This document shows positions 1 through 7,074 of a DNA stretch of 64,000 nucleotides, one piece after another (positions within the stretch are counted from its first letter, which is position 1; the number at the start of each line of letters is the position of its first letter). A program made the translations under genes and the position numbers. Under the pieces are notes generated by a model. The model made no database searches. It was not told the DNA's origin and saw nothing but the letters and a program-made list of their open reading frames with translations. The stretch is from the NCBI RefSeq assembly GCF_022712275.1, contig NZ_JALAGU010000029.1:5402-69401 (forward strand). The letters are read 5' to 3'. The stretch comes from Corynebacterium sp. Its GTDB lineage: Bacteria > Actinomycetota > Actinomycetes > Mycobacteriales > Mycobacteriaceae.

Positions 1-8
1 GTGCGGCG

Positions 9-629
9 ATGCTTGCCTACTTGACCCCGTTGATTCAGGATCTTGTGGCAGCTGGTCATGCGGATGCGGTGGCGTTGGGCCTGGAGCAGTTGAACATGCA
101 GCGCTCCGGTGTGGCGTTGCCGACCGTTGTTGCCGACCCTCCCGACCCCGAGGCGATAGCGGAGTCTCTGCGGTTCCTGCTGACAGCTCGCGGTGCTGAT
201 GTTCTACGCGAGGCGGTGTGGGACATGATCGACCGGAACGTTCTGTCGGGGCACCGGGATACGGTCATGTTGTCGTCGTTCGCTGCGGGGAATGGGTACG
301 CCCGCAAGCCGGAGCCTGGGGCGTGTTCGTTCTGCCTGATGCTTGCTTCCCGTGGTGCCGTGTACCGGTCTGCCGCGTCTGCCGAGCGTGTAGGGGCACC
401 GGGGGTTGTGATGCGCGGCAATGCCCGGGCGGGGGACAAGTTTCACGACAACTGCCGTTGCCACGCGGTCGAAGTGTCCGAGGGCGACGGACTGCCACCA
501 GAAGCGGTGAAGTTGCAGAAGCTCTGGGACAAGACGTTCTACGACGGGGACCGCCCGAAGCTCTCTGTGATTGATTTTGAGTCCACGAATACGAAGTGGA
601 AGGAAGCCGTTTCCGGTTTCCAGGTGTGA
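9..629 (+). CDS. MuF/VG15-like minor capsid (head morphogenesis) protein, probably 5'-truncated
   Basis: The protein ends in a MuF-type region: a Cys-containing stretch EPGACSFCLMLASRGAVYRS, then FHDNCRCHAVEV near residues 145-154. This FHxxCRC arrangement is typical of phage minor capsid/head morphogenesis proteins that sit next to portal and scaffold genes. The ATG at 9 is the first in frame, but the frame stays open to base 3, so the true start may lie upstream of the window. A scaffold gene follows, in line with phage head gene order. It probably sits inside the capsid near the portal. Family assignment is from motif recognition only. Confidence 0.72.
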   Translation: MLAYLTPLIQDLVAAGHADAVALGLEQLNMQRSGVALPTVVADPPDPEAIAESLRFLLTARGADVLREAVWDMIDRNVLSGHRDTVMLSSFAAGNGYARKPEPGACSFCLMLASRGAVYRSAASAERVGAPGVVMRGNARAGDKFHDNCRCHAVEVSEGDGLPPEAVKLQKLWDKTFYDGDRPKLSVIDFESTNTKWKEAVSGFQV

Positions 630-671
630 TGGTTTCCATTGGGCCGGGTTCGATTCCCTGCCGCACCACAG
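624..671 (+). other. tRNA-like T-arm plus acceptor minihelix
   Basis: Positions 645-661 form a T-arm with a consensus loop (GGTTCGATTCC at 648-658). Positions 663-668 (CGCACC) can pair with GGTGTG at 624-629, giving a six-base acceptor-like stem, followed by ACA. No D-arm or anticodon arm exists: only about 15 bases separate the two stems. The element overlaps the last codons of the minor capsid gene. It may be a tRNA relic, a structured regulatory RNA or an RNase P target. The function is unknown. Confidence 0.4.
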
Positions 672-679
672 CACCCCGC

Positions 680-711
680 CCCTGACCGCGATGGTCAGGG
701 GTTCTTGTTTG
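680..711 (+). terminator. Rho-independent terminator-like hairpin
   Basis: A perfect 9-bp stem (CCCCTGACC at 680-688 with GGTCAGGGG at 694-702) and a 5-base loop are followed by a T-rich run (TTCTTGTTT). It lies between the minor capsid and scaffold genes, so it probably limits read-through or protects mRNA ends. Confidence 0.7.
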
Positions 712-752
712 GGGGTGCAAGACGCGATGTCTTATGAAAGGGGACTAGCAAA

Positions 753-1283
753 ATGAGCGAGACCGCCAATGAGGTTCAGGATGAGCAGCCGCAGGACGCT
801 GCACCGACTCCCGCTGACGTTGCTGAGGCTGCGCAGGGCGACGCCCTGGGTGAGGCCGGCAAGCGTGCGCTTGATGCGGAGCGTGCCGCCCGCGAGGAGA
901 CGGAGAAGCGCCTGAATGAGGCGCTGGCCCGCGTTGAGCAGTTTGAGGACTCTCAGCGCACCGAGGATGAGAAGCGTCAGCACGAGCTGGAGACGCTTCG
1001 TGCGCAGGTTGCGGATGAGCAGAAGCGGCGCGAGGCCGTGGAGCGGGATCTTCTTGTGCGGTCGGTTGCTGCCGAGTATGGCATTCCTGACGAGCTGGCG
1101 GGGCGACTGTCTGGCGATGATCGGGAGGCTTTGGCTGAGGATGCGAAGACGCTTCAGAAGCTCATCGCACCGTCCGGCCCTCGCAAGCCGTCTCCGGTGC
1201 CCGAGGCCGGTACCGCTTCTACGCCGAAGGGTTCGAAGGGGGAACTCTTTGAGAACGCTTGGCGTGGTGCCTTTGGCGGCTAG
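753..1283 (+). CDS. Capsid scaffolding protein
   Basis: This is a 176-residue, very acidic and Glu/Ala/Arg-rich protein. It has a long predicted coiled coil at about residues 25-115 (ALARVEQFEDSQ, then repeated E, R, L and Q heptads) and a basic, Pro/Ser-rich C-terminal tail. Such composition, with a position directly before the major capsid gene, is characteristic of siphovirus scaffold proteins, which guide procapsid assembly and then leave. The ATG at 753 has a GAAAGG ribosome-binding site about 12 bases upstream. It is flanked by terminator-like hairpins on both sides, suggesting its dosage is set separately from its neighbours. Confidence 0.85.
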   Translation: MSETANEVQDEQPQDAAPTPADVAEAAQGDALGEAGKRALDAERAAREETEKRLNEALARVEQFEDSQRTEDEKRQHELETLRAQVADEQKRREAVERDLLVRSVAAEYGIPDELAGRLSGDDREALAEDAKTLQKLIAPSGPRKPSPVPEAGTASTPKGSKGELFENAWRGAFGG

Positions 1284-1304
1284 TTCCCTCCCCTAAACCA
1301 TTCA

Positions 1305-1334
1305 ACCGTCCTGGAAACGCCGGGGCGGTTTTTC
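1305..1334 (+). terminator. Terminator-like hairpin after the scaffold gene
   Basis: A 10-bp stem with two G-T pairs (ACCGTCCTGG at 1305-1314, CCGGGGCGGT at 1320-1329) and an AAACG loop is followed directly by TTTTT. It is placed between the scaffold and major capsid genes. Confidence 0.75.
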
Positions 1335-1373
1335 TGTGCCCGAATGAGGGCGACATGTCGAAAGGAATAGCAC

Positions 1374-2267
1374 ATGGCTATTGATGTTAACCGGAATACT
1401 ACTGGTGTTCTGAATCTTCCGTCCACTCTCTCCCAGACCATTTGGCAGGAGACTGAGGCGCAGTCTGTCGTTCAGACTCTCTCCCCGAAGATTGAGCTTC
1501 CGGGTGGTGGTGTTGATATCCCGATCATCACCGGCGACCCTGAGGCTGAGTGGGTTGCGGAGACTGAGGAGAAGAAGGTTGATCGCCCGTCGTTCGCCAA
1601 CAAGAACCTGAAGGGCTACACCCTCGCGGTTATTGTCCCGTTCTCCAATCAGTTCCGCCGCGATCTGCCGTCTCTGTACGCTGCTGTTGAGCAGAAGCTC
1701 CCGCAGGCACTTGCGAAGAAGTTCGATCGTACTGCGCTTGGTTTCGCCGCTTCGCCGGGTACCGGCTTCGACACTCTCGCCGACGCCCCTGAGGTTGCGC
1801 TGACCGGCAAGTACGCCGATTACCTTGCGGCTCTGTCCGCTGTCGGTGCCGCGTCTGATGACGCTGACATTACCGCTTGGGCACTGTCCAAGCAGGCCGA
1901 GGTTGACGCTCTCGGTATTGCCGATAACGCTGGTCGCCCGCTGTTGGTCAACGATCTTCAGCGTGAGGGGTCCATTGGCTCTATTCTTGCGCGCCCGGTC
2001 CACAAGTCCAACTACGCTGCCGATTCCACCTCTGGAGTTATCGGCGTTGCCGGAGATTGGGCTTCCACCGCGTGGGGCTTCGTTGAGGGCATTCAGATCT
2101 CCGTCTCTGATCAGGCGACCCTGAATGATGGCGGTACTGCCCTGAACCTTTGGCAGCGCAACATGTTCGCCGTCCGCGCCGAGGTTGAGGTCGGATTTGC
2201 CGTCCGCGATCCTAAGCGTTTCGTTCGCCTTACCAAGGGCAACGGCGGGGCCGAGGGAAACGACTAG
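1374..2267 (+). CDS. Major capsid protein (HK97 fold)
   Basis: This 297-residue protein lies just after the scaffold. It shows the pattern of actinophage HK97-fold capsids. It starts with a short N-arm, then an EWVAETEEKK stretch like the E-loop/spine start, ANKNLKGYTLAVIVPFSNQFRRDLPSL, and a C-terminal DPKRFVRLT, which recalls the HK97-family ending that carries a Phe/Leu after Asp-Pro. The ATG at 1374 follows GAAAGGAATAGCAC. No protease gene or long delta domain is visible here, so the separate scaffold protein probably does that job. It forms the icosahedral shell. Confidence 0.92.
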   Translation: MAIDVNRNTTGVLNLPSTLSQTIWQETEAQSVVQTLSPKIELPGGGVDIPIITGDPEAEWVAETEEKKVDRPSFANKNLKGYTLAVIVPFSNQFRRDLPSLYAAVEQKLPQALAKKFDRTALGFAASPGTGFDTLADAPEVALTGKYADYLAALSAVGAASDDADITAWALSKQAEVDALGIADNAGRPLLVNDLQREGSIGSILARPVHKSNYAADSTSGVIGVAGDWASTAWGFVEGIQISVSDQATLNDGGTALNLWQRNMFAVRAEVEVGFAVRDPKRFVRLTKGNGGAEGND

Positions 2268-2305
2268 GTGGTCCCCTGCCCCTCACTCTGGGGTAGGTGA
2301 CCACC
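2267..2305 (+). terminator. Long hairpin after the major capsid gene
   Basis: Two stacked stems (GGTGGTC 2267-2273 with GACCACC 2299-2305; CTGCCCC 2276-2282 with GGGGTAG 2290-2296) enclose a 7-base loop. No T-tract follows, so it may be an mRNA-stabilising or attenuating hairpin and not a full terminator. It begins at the stop codon of the capsid gene. Confidence 0.55.
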
Positions 2306-2327
2306 ATTCCTGATAGGGGGTGATTCA

Positions 2328-2483
2328 ATGACTGACCGTGTGACTCTAACTGCCGGAGAGGTAACCGTTCGGGTTGTTCCTGGTGATGTGGAGTGGTTTA
2401 AGGCGTTGGGCTATGTCGAGCCTGCCCCCGCTCCGAAGGCTCCCGCTCGTAAGCGCCGTACCGCGAAGGCTGGTGGTGAGTAG
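2328..2483 (+). CDS. Small head protein (51 aa) with basic tail
   Basis: This short ORF runs from ATG 2328 to TAG 2483 and encodes 51 residues. The N-terminal half (MTDRVTLTAGEVTVRVVPGD) looks like a short beta strand pair followed by VEWFKALGYVE. The C-terminal half is Ala/Pro/Lys/Arg-rich (PARKRRTAKAGGE). Actinophages commonly carry such a small protein between capsid and connector genes. A GATAGGGGG motif upstream can serve as ribosome-binding site, and the stop overlaps the GTG start of the next gene by one base, indicating translational coupling. Its role is unknown; a capsid-surface or DNA-contact role for the basic tail is only inference. Confidence 0.7.
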   Translation: MTDRVTLTAGEVTVRVVPGDVEWFKALGYVEPAPAPKAPARKRRTAKAGGE

Positions 2484-2905
2484 TGTTCACTATTGGTGAT
2501 TTCGCTGATGCGAACGAGATCCCTGTCGAGGAGATCGACGAGCGGCGCTTCTCATGGCTCCTGACGGAGACTGAGGCGCTGATTCGTGCGTACCGTCCGG
2601 GCTTGCCTGAGGATGTGAACGAGTGGCCGAAGGCTGCTGAGGTTGTGGCGATGCGGGTCATGTCCCGGTCGTACAATGCTGGCGATGTTCCGGTGGGGGC
2701 TTCGCAGCAGCAGGTGACGGCTGGCAGCTTCTCGCACTCTACGTCGTTTTCGTCTGATTCGACGGGTGGCGGGGTGTGGTTGACGAAGCAGGACCGGATT
2801 CTCCTGCGTGGTCGGGGTGGTGGCGCTTATGGTGTTGACACTATGCCGACTGATAGGCCGTATCGTTCTGCCGCGTTGCGTCACGGTGACGTTTGGGGGT
2901 GGTGA
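2483..2905 (+). CDS. Head-tail connector protein (Gp19/Gp15/Gp42-like)
   Basis: The 140-residue product begins FTIGDFADANEIPVEEIDER, followed by a helical region with VVAMRVMSRSYN. This is the pattern of the phage Gp19/Gp15/Gp42 connector family. The start is GTG at 2483, sharing a base with the preceding TAG. It would form the first ring below the portal. The C-terminal part (SFSSDSTGGGVWLTKQDRILLRG) is the strand-rich region shared by many actinophage connectors. Assignment relies on gene order plus motif resemblance. Confidence 0.75.
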   Translation: MFTIGDFADANEIPVEEIDERRFSWLLTETEALIRAYRPGLPEDVNEWPKAAEVVAMRVMSRSYNAGDVPVGASQQQVTAGSFSHSTSFSSDSTGGGVWLTKQDRILLRGRGGGAYGVDTMPTDRPYRSAALRHGDVWGW

Positions 2906-3258
2906 CCGTGGGTAGGGAACTTTACCCTCTGACGGTGCCTGTTACCCGTTTTCGTCGTGGTGTGACGGGGCAGGATCAGCTCGGCAACGATGTTGTGGGG
3001 GAAACCTCGTCCGAGGTCCTGGTGTTCGGCTACTACAGTTCGTCGCCGGATGAGCCTCTGGAGGCTGGGCATGAGCGCCTGACTCTGGATGCTCGGATGA
3101 TCACGGCGGTGGGGGACTTCGTTGCCGATGATGCTGTGATCCTCCCGAGCTTCGGACAGGAGCGATTCGAGATCGTGGGCGAAGCCGAAAACTACAACGC
3201 TAACCCGTGGTGGTCCCCCGGTCGGGAGATCGTGAACCTTAGGAGGTCGCAGCGATGA
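2902..3258 (+). CDS. Putative head closure (head-tail stopper) protein
   Basis: About 118 residues, rich in beta strand, with a region PLTVPVTRFRRGVTGQDQLGNDVVGE near the start. This resembles small stopper/adaptor proteins that carry a VxRxRxGxxDxxGNxV-like segment. The start chosen is GTG 2902, which overlaps the preceding TGA (GTGA). An upstream TTG at 2893 is possible. It lies between the first connector and the neck protein, as expected for a head-closure ring. No catalytic motif is present. Confidence 0.65.
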   Translation: MTVGRELYPLTVPVTRFRRGVTGQDQLGNDVVGETSSEVLVFGYYSSSPDEPLEAGHERLTLDARMITAVGDFVADDAVILPSFGQERFEIVGEAENYNANPWWSPGREIVNLRRSQR

Positions 3259-3434
3259 ACGTCGAAGTTGAACGCTACGACCCACGTGAGGAACTTGGCG
3301 TTGAACGCCTGGAGCTGACGTGCGGCTCGTTCGATGTGGACGCCGGCACTCTGGTTGTCTACTCCGGCAAGGACGGAGACGGTCCTTGTGCCGTGTTCGC
3401 CCCTGGGGAATGGAGGTCGATGCTGTGGCTGTGA
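3255..3434 (+). CDS. Small phage protein of unknown function (59 aa)
   Basis: ATG at 3255 overlaps the preceding stop (ATGA) and the frame runs 59 residues to TGA 3434. The protein is acidic (MNVEVERYDPREELGVERLEL) and has two cysteines. A good AGGAGG-like site (3241-3246) precedes it. It sits in the connector/neck segment, and its 3' end carries the GGAGG that serves the next gene. It is not recognised; its tight coupling on both sides argues that it is expressed. Confidence 0.6.
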   Translation: MNVEVERYDPREELGVERLELTCGSFDVDAGTLVVYSGKDGDGPCAVFAPGEWRSMLWL

Positions 3435-3658
3435 GGTACGAGCCGAAGAGTGCGGGTCTGGAGGCTCTGTTGCGCGGGCCGGTCGCTACTCAGCTGGTCA
3501 ATTCGCATTCCGCTGCTGTCGCTTCCCGTGCTGGGAGTGGGTACACGTATCGGGCGGTGCAGGGCGCTTCCCGCTACCGGTCGATTGTCTTCGCGGACAC
3601 GATTGGGGCGAAGCGTCGTGAGGCGAAGCAGAACAACCTACTGCGGGCGTTGGGGTGA
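3425..3658 (+). CDS. Neck/minor head-tail protein (HK97 gp10-like position)
   Basis: The product, about 77 residues, starts MAVRYEPKSAGLEALLRGPVA. Actinophage neck proteins of this size share the pattern YxPxxxGLxxLLRxPxV, followed by Ala-rich helix and a GYTY...ASRYRSIVFADTIGAKRREAK end. The start chosen is GTG 3425, eight bases after GGAGG (3412-3416). GTG 3431, overlapping the previous TGA, and ATG 3410 are alternatives. By position it is equivalent to HK97 gp10-type tail completion proteins. Confidence 0.65.
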   Translation: MAVRYEPKSAGLEALLRGPVATQLVNSHSAAVASRAGSGYTYRAVQGASRYRSIVFADTIGAKRREAKQNNLLRALG

Positions 3659-3663
3659 TGTGA

Positions 3664-4029
3664 GTGCAGTCATATAGTGCAGCACCTCCGGCCCAGGCGG
3701 TTGTGGTGAAGGCGTTGGGGGACGCTTTGGGGGTCCGAGTGTCAACGCAGAAGCCGGAAACACTGGGGGACCGGTACGTGATCGTGTCCCGTATCGGCGG
3801 CTCGTCTGGCACGTTCGCCACCTCCGATCCTCGGTTCCTAGTCGAGTGCTACGCCCCGACCGAGTATGAGGCGGAAGTGTTCGCGGAGCAGGTCGCTGCT
3901 ACGTGGCGGCGACTGCGCACGGGGGGGATTGTGCGCGGCTACGACGATCAGAACATTGTTCCGAACCGTGATCCGGATACCACTCATTCCCGTTTTCAGT
4001 TCACTGGCGGAGTCAAGATCAAGCTCTGA
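3664..4029 (+). CDS. Tail terminator protein
   Basis: A 121-residue protein with Ala/Val-rich start and the mixed alpha/beta pattern of the gp17/gpU-type tail terminators. It has a central VIVSRIGGSSG...DPRFLVECYAPTEYEAEVFAEQVAATWR and a final beta hairpin (SRFQFTGGVKIKL). Actinophage homologues with this 'P.r.V.V.r.GG....DP..v.vecyA.....A..la' pattern lie directly before the major tail protein gene, as here. The start is GTG 3664. It caps the tail tube and joins it to the head. Confidence 0.78.
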   Translation: MQSYSAAPPAQAVVVKALGDALGVRVSTQKPETLGDRYVIVSRIGGSSGTFATSDPRFLVECYAPTEYEAEVFAEQVAATWRRLRTGGIVRGYDDQNIVPNRDPDTTHSRFQFTGGVKIKL

Positions 4030-4046
4030 TCCGCTGAAACTTTCCT

Positions 4047-4074
4047 AGCCCTGGCCGTTCTGGTCGGGGCTTTT
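4047..4074 (+). terminator. Terminator-like hairpin before the major tail gene
   Basis: A 10-bp stem with a 5-base loop (AGCCCTGGCC 4047-4056, GGTCGGGGCT 4062-4071) is followed by a short T-run. It separates the connector genes from the highly expressed major tail protein. Confidence 0.7.
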
Positions 4075-4099
4075 CTATGCCCTTTGAAAGGGGAAACAC

Positions 4100-4723
4100 A
4101 TGGCTATTAACGTCAAGAATGCGTTCGTCGGTTCTCCGGCGATTGATGGCGGCGTGCTGTTCCGTGCGCCGCTCGGCACTGCCCTGCCGACCGATTCCAC
4201 TACTGCGATTGATCGTGACGTGTGGGAGGACCACGGCGCGGTTTCTGAGGACGGAGTTTCCGTTGTCCAGGATCGTTCCACCTCCGACATCAAGGCCTAC
4301 GGCGGTGACACGTTCATCACCGTGCAGGACAACTACGATGAGCAGATCGAGATCACCCTCCTGGAGGATGACAACGATGCTGTTCTGCGTTCCGCGTTCG
4401 GTGAGGCCTTTGTCGAGAAGACTGAGGCGACTTCCGCCGAGGGCACTAAGCGGACCATTTACCACACCTCGCAGCCGCTTCCGATCTCCAGCTTCGTCGT
4501 CCACTCGGTGTACGGCGACAAGACGAAGCGGTACGTCATTGAGCGTGGTCAGGTTGTCTCCGTTGGTGACACTGTTGACGTTCACTCTGACGTGACGAAG
4601 AAGACCCTCACCATCAAGACCTACAAGCCCGCTGATGAGGCTCTGAAGGGCGGCAATGTTGTTGAGTACCGCAACGATGGCGAGGCTAACGCTGGCGCTG
4701 GCACTGACCCGGAAAACCCCTAG
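4100..4723 (+). CDS. Major tail (tube) protein
   Basis: A 207-residue protein preceded by GAAAGGGG and starting MAINVKNAFVGSPAIDGG. The sequence contains WEDHGAVSEDGVSVVQDRSTSDIKAYGGD and an ITLLEDDNDAVLRSAFGE segment, typical of actinophage tail tube proteins. These have a beta-sandwich that stacks into hexameric rings around the tape measure. A flexible C-terminus rich in Ala, Gly and Pro follows. Position after the tail terminator and its strong ribosome-binding site support the call. Confidence 0.88.
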   Translation: MAINVKNAFVGSPAIDGGVLFRAPLGTALPTDSTTAIDRDVWEDHGAVSEDGVSVVQDRSTSDIKAYGGDTFITVQDNYDEQIEITLLEDDNDAVLRSAFGEAFVEKTEATSAEGTKRTIYHTSQPLPISSFVVHSVYGDKTKRYVIERGQVVSVGDTVDVHSDVTKKTLTIKTYKPADEALKGGNVVEYRNDGEANAGAGTDPENP

Positions 4724-4775
4724 TCGGGCGGGTGGGTGGTCCTCTGCCGCTCGTCCTGACGTGATTGGAGGGTAG

Positions 4776-6224
4776 ATGACATCATCTCGTCTTGACCGAA
4801 TCGTCTGTTACGGCGATTCGCAGACGGCGGGTTTCTCGTGGGGGCCGCGCATGGTCGCCCTGTCCGACACTCTGACCGAGGCTATCGGGCGGGGCGTGTC
4901 TGGGCAGGAGGCCGGGTCGGTAGCAATCCGTCAGGGCGGTATCGTCCTGACTACTACCGCAGCCTGCGCGATCCCCGCCGCCTCTGATGGTGTCCTGGTG
5001 CCGGTGCAGGCTTCGGTCACACCGTGCAACATTCGGTCGTCATCGTCTGCTACGCCGATGGTTCTCGCCGGAGTGCGAGGCGTGGCGACTGTCGTCAACG
5101 CCGACCTTCCAGAGGGGATGCCTTCCGCGAACCGTGCGGCCGGCGCGTTCACTATCAAGTTCGTTCCGGACCGTGCCCCCGCCGCTGAGGTGGCGGTCCC
5201 GTCCGGAACGTCGTTCGTTTCACAGGATGTGGCAGATCACCCCGACTGGGGCGATTCCCTCCACCTGATTTGGGTTGGGGGTAATGATTCCGCATTTGCG
5301 GGAAATACCCGCGTCACTGGCGTTGTCTCCGCTGTACAGGCAATGGTTGACCGACTCCGAACAATCGTAGACGAGCCTAAGTTTCTTGTTGCTTCACGCA
5401 CTGTGTATGCCTCGGAAGTAGAGGGGACCACCGCTTATGCGACTGCTGTTGCACAGCGCGACGCACTCGCCGAAGCATTCCCGGACAATGCTATCGACAT
5501 TTGGGGACACGTCCGAGATAACGGGCTTAGCATTCTGGGGATAACCCCGACTGAGGCTGATCTTTCAGCCATTTCGGGTCAGTCTATGCCGCCTTCTCTC
5601 ACCACCGACAATATTCACTACAGCACTGCAACACGCGAAGGCGTGCTCGCACCGTTCCTCGTTTCTGAGATTGCTTCTCGGGGCTGGGGTTCTGAACCTG
5701 AAACGGAGGTGCCCACCGTGGCATTCACACCGAAGAGCGACTGGAAGGCTGGCGACGACTACACCGCCGCCCGCATGATTGAACTAGAGGCCGCAGTGGC
5801 CGTGGGCGAATCGGCATCGGCTACTGCAACTGCCGCAAGCGAGGCGGCATCCGCTGCTGCGCAGGGCGTCTCTGATGTTCGCGACACTGTATCAGCTAAG
5901 GCTGATAAGGTCACAGGAAACAATGTCGTGTGGACGAATAATGGCAGTGGGGCGCAGGCAACTATTGCGTATTCTGCGACAGCCGCAACGTCTAACACCA
6001 TTCCTGTCCGCTCATCAGGCGGGGCAATTATGGCCGGGACGCCGACGAATGATCAGCATCTCACGACAAAGAAGTACGTGGACGATGCTCTCGCATCGAA
6101 GGCGAATACCGCTGCCATCCCGGATATTTCCGGTAAGGCGAACACTGCCGACGTGCCAACTCTCACCGCCTTCAATGCACTTGTCGCGCGAGTTGAAGCG
6201 CTCGAAACCCCTGCCGGGGAGTAG
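4776..6224 (+). CDS. SGNH-type hydrolase with tail-fibre-like C-terminus
   Basis: Residues 1-300 form an SGNH/GDSL esterase domain. Block I has the nucleophile in YGDSQTAG (Ser15), block III is GGND (Asn170) and block V is DNIHYS (Asp278, His281). From about residue 330 the sequence turns into an Ala/Ser-rich coiled coil. After it comes a fibre-like segment with TTKKYVDDALASKA and ISGKANTADVP...FNALVARVEALE, as found in trimeric phage fibres. A virion-borne esterase that trims acyl groups on the cell envelope is the simplest reading; the substrate is unknown. Its place between the major tail and chaperone genes is unusual. GGAGGG precedes ATG 4776. Confidence 0.82.
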   Translation: MTSSRLDRIVCYGDSQTAGFSWGPRMVALSDTLTEAIGRGVSGQEAGSVAIRQGGIVLTTTAACAIPAASDGVLVPVQASVTPCNIRSSSSATPMVLAGVRGVATVVNADLPEGMPSANRAAGAFTIKFVPDRAPAAEVAVPSGTSFVSQDVADHPDWGDSLHLIWVGGNDSAFAGNTRVTGVVSAVQAMVDRLRTIVDEPKFLVASRTVYASEVEGTTAYATAVAQRDALAEAFPDNAIDIWGHVRDNGLSILGITPTEADLSAISGQSMPPSLTTDNIHYSTATREGVLAPFLVSEIASRGWGSEPETEVPTVAFTPKSDWKAGDDYTAARMIELEAAVAVGESASATATAASEAASAAAQGVSDVRDTVSAKADKVTGNNVVWTNNGSGAQATIAYSATAATSNTIPVRSSGGAIMAGTPTNDQHLTTKKYVDDALASKANTAAIPDISGKANTADVPTLTAFNALVARVEALETPAGE

Positions 6225-6230
6225 GCGCAA

Positions 6231-6251
6231 TGCCCCGTGGGTGACGGGGCA
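6231..6251 (+). terminator. Hairpin after the esterase gene
   Basis: An 8-bp stem (TGCCCCGT 6231-6238, ACGGGGCA 6244-6251) with a 5-base loop lies seven bases after the stop. The following ATACAAATA is A/T-rich but not a clean T-tract, so termination would be partial at best. Confidence 0.5.
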
Positions 6252-6346
6252 ATACAAATAGTCGCCCGGTGCGGTGTGCTCTCCGTGTGTCGGAGCGCAC
6301 CCACCGACAAACTTATTCAAGACACACACGCCGAAAGGACACACAC

Positions 6347-6676
6347 ATGGCATTCCGAATTGAATCCGTCAACAAGCCCGAGTTCTACGTCGATTTCGAA
6401 CTGGAGCAGAACGACGGGAAAATTGTCGAGTTCAGCATCCCGAAGTCCGACTGCCTCCCGCCTTCCACTCTGAAGAAGCTCAACGAGTTCATCGCGGCGC
6501 AGGACAGTGCCGCATCCGTCGTGGAGGTTAACCGGGAAACGCTGAAGATCCTCGTCCCCGCTGAGAAGAAGACGTTCGACAATCTCACTCAGCACCAGAT
6601 GGAAGCGATCTTCAAGCACTGGAATGCCGAGTCCGGGGTGACCCTGGGGGAATCCGAGGCCTCTACGACCTCCTAA
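6347..6676 (+). CDS. Tail assembly chaperone, short form (gpG-like)
   Basis: A 109-residue acidic protein directly upstream of the tape measure region. It begins MAFRIESVNKPEFYVDFELEQ and ends with an acidic helix. The ATG at 6347 follows CGAAAGGAC. Siphoviruses encode a chaperone pair here, the longer made by -1 frameshifting near the end of this gene. A G-run at 6646-6650, eight codons before the stop, and an overlapping open -1 frame fit that arrangement. The protein binds the tape measure during tail assembly and is absent from virions. Confidence 0.82.
   Translation: MAFRIESVNKPEFYVDFELEQNDGKIVEFSIPKSDCLPPSTLKKLNEFIAAQDSAASVVEVNRETLKILVPAEKKTFDNLTQHQMEAIFKHWNAESGVTLGESEASTTS
6646..6652 (+). 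other. Probable -1 programmed frameshift site
   Basis: The heptamer GGGGGAA (read CTG GGG GAA in the gpG frame) lies near the 3' end of the short chaperone. A -1 slip of the Gly tRNA on the G-run would move ribosomes into the open frame that continues to 7059. The A-site tRNA would re-pair imperfectly, so slippage efficiency is uncertain. Confidence 0.55.
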
Positions 6677-7059
6677 TTGGGGATCGGGGGGCGCGGGACG
6701 CACTCACTGTAGACCTGATGGACCGGGGGTGGACCATCAGTGATATTGGACACCGGCTGTCGTGGACTGAGGTGTCTGCTTTCGTTCGGGCATCGCCGCC
6801 CGATTCGGCGTTACAGCGCCACTGGCACCCGGAGCGGTACTTGCGGTACGTGTTGTTTAAGCCGGAGAATCAGATTCTTGGCGCGATTCATGATCGGCTC
6901 ATGGCTTACCCGTTCATTAGAGCGGGGAAGGTGAAAGACATCCCCCCCGGAATTATTGAATCGTGGCTCGACGGCCAAGAGCAACAGAAGCGTGAGGCGG
7001 AGAAGAAGCATCTTTCTTCGTCTGAGATTCGTGCTCGTGTGGCGGCGTCGATGCGCTAA
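6652..7059 (+). CDS. Tail assembly chaperone frameshift extension (gpT part of gpGT)
   Basis: This frame is open from before 6601 through 7059 and lies in the -1 frame relative to the short chaperone. Translation from the slip site gives LLIGDRGARDALTVDLMDRGWTISDIGHRLSW, then a basic helical region ending in EIRARVAASMR. The D..L..DL...G....D.G..L pattern is typical of actinophage T extensions. An internal ATG at 6718 has no ribosome-binding site, so expression as a fusion (about 237 residues from 6347) is more likely than a separate protein. Confidence 0.75.
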   Translation: MRGLYDLLIGDRGARDALTVDLMDRGWTISDIGHRLSWTEVSAFVRASPPDSALQRHWHPERYLRYVLFKPENQILGAIHDRLMAYPFIRAGKVKDIPPGIIESWLDGQEQQKREAEKKHLSSSEIRARVAASMR

Positions 7060-7074
7060 TTTTGAGGGGGTAGC

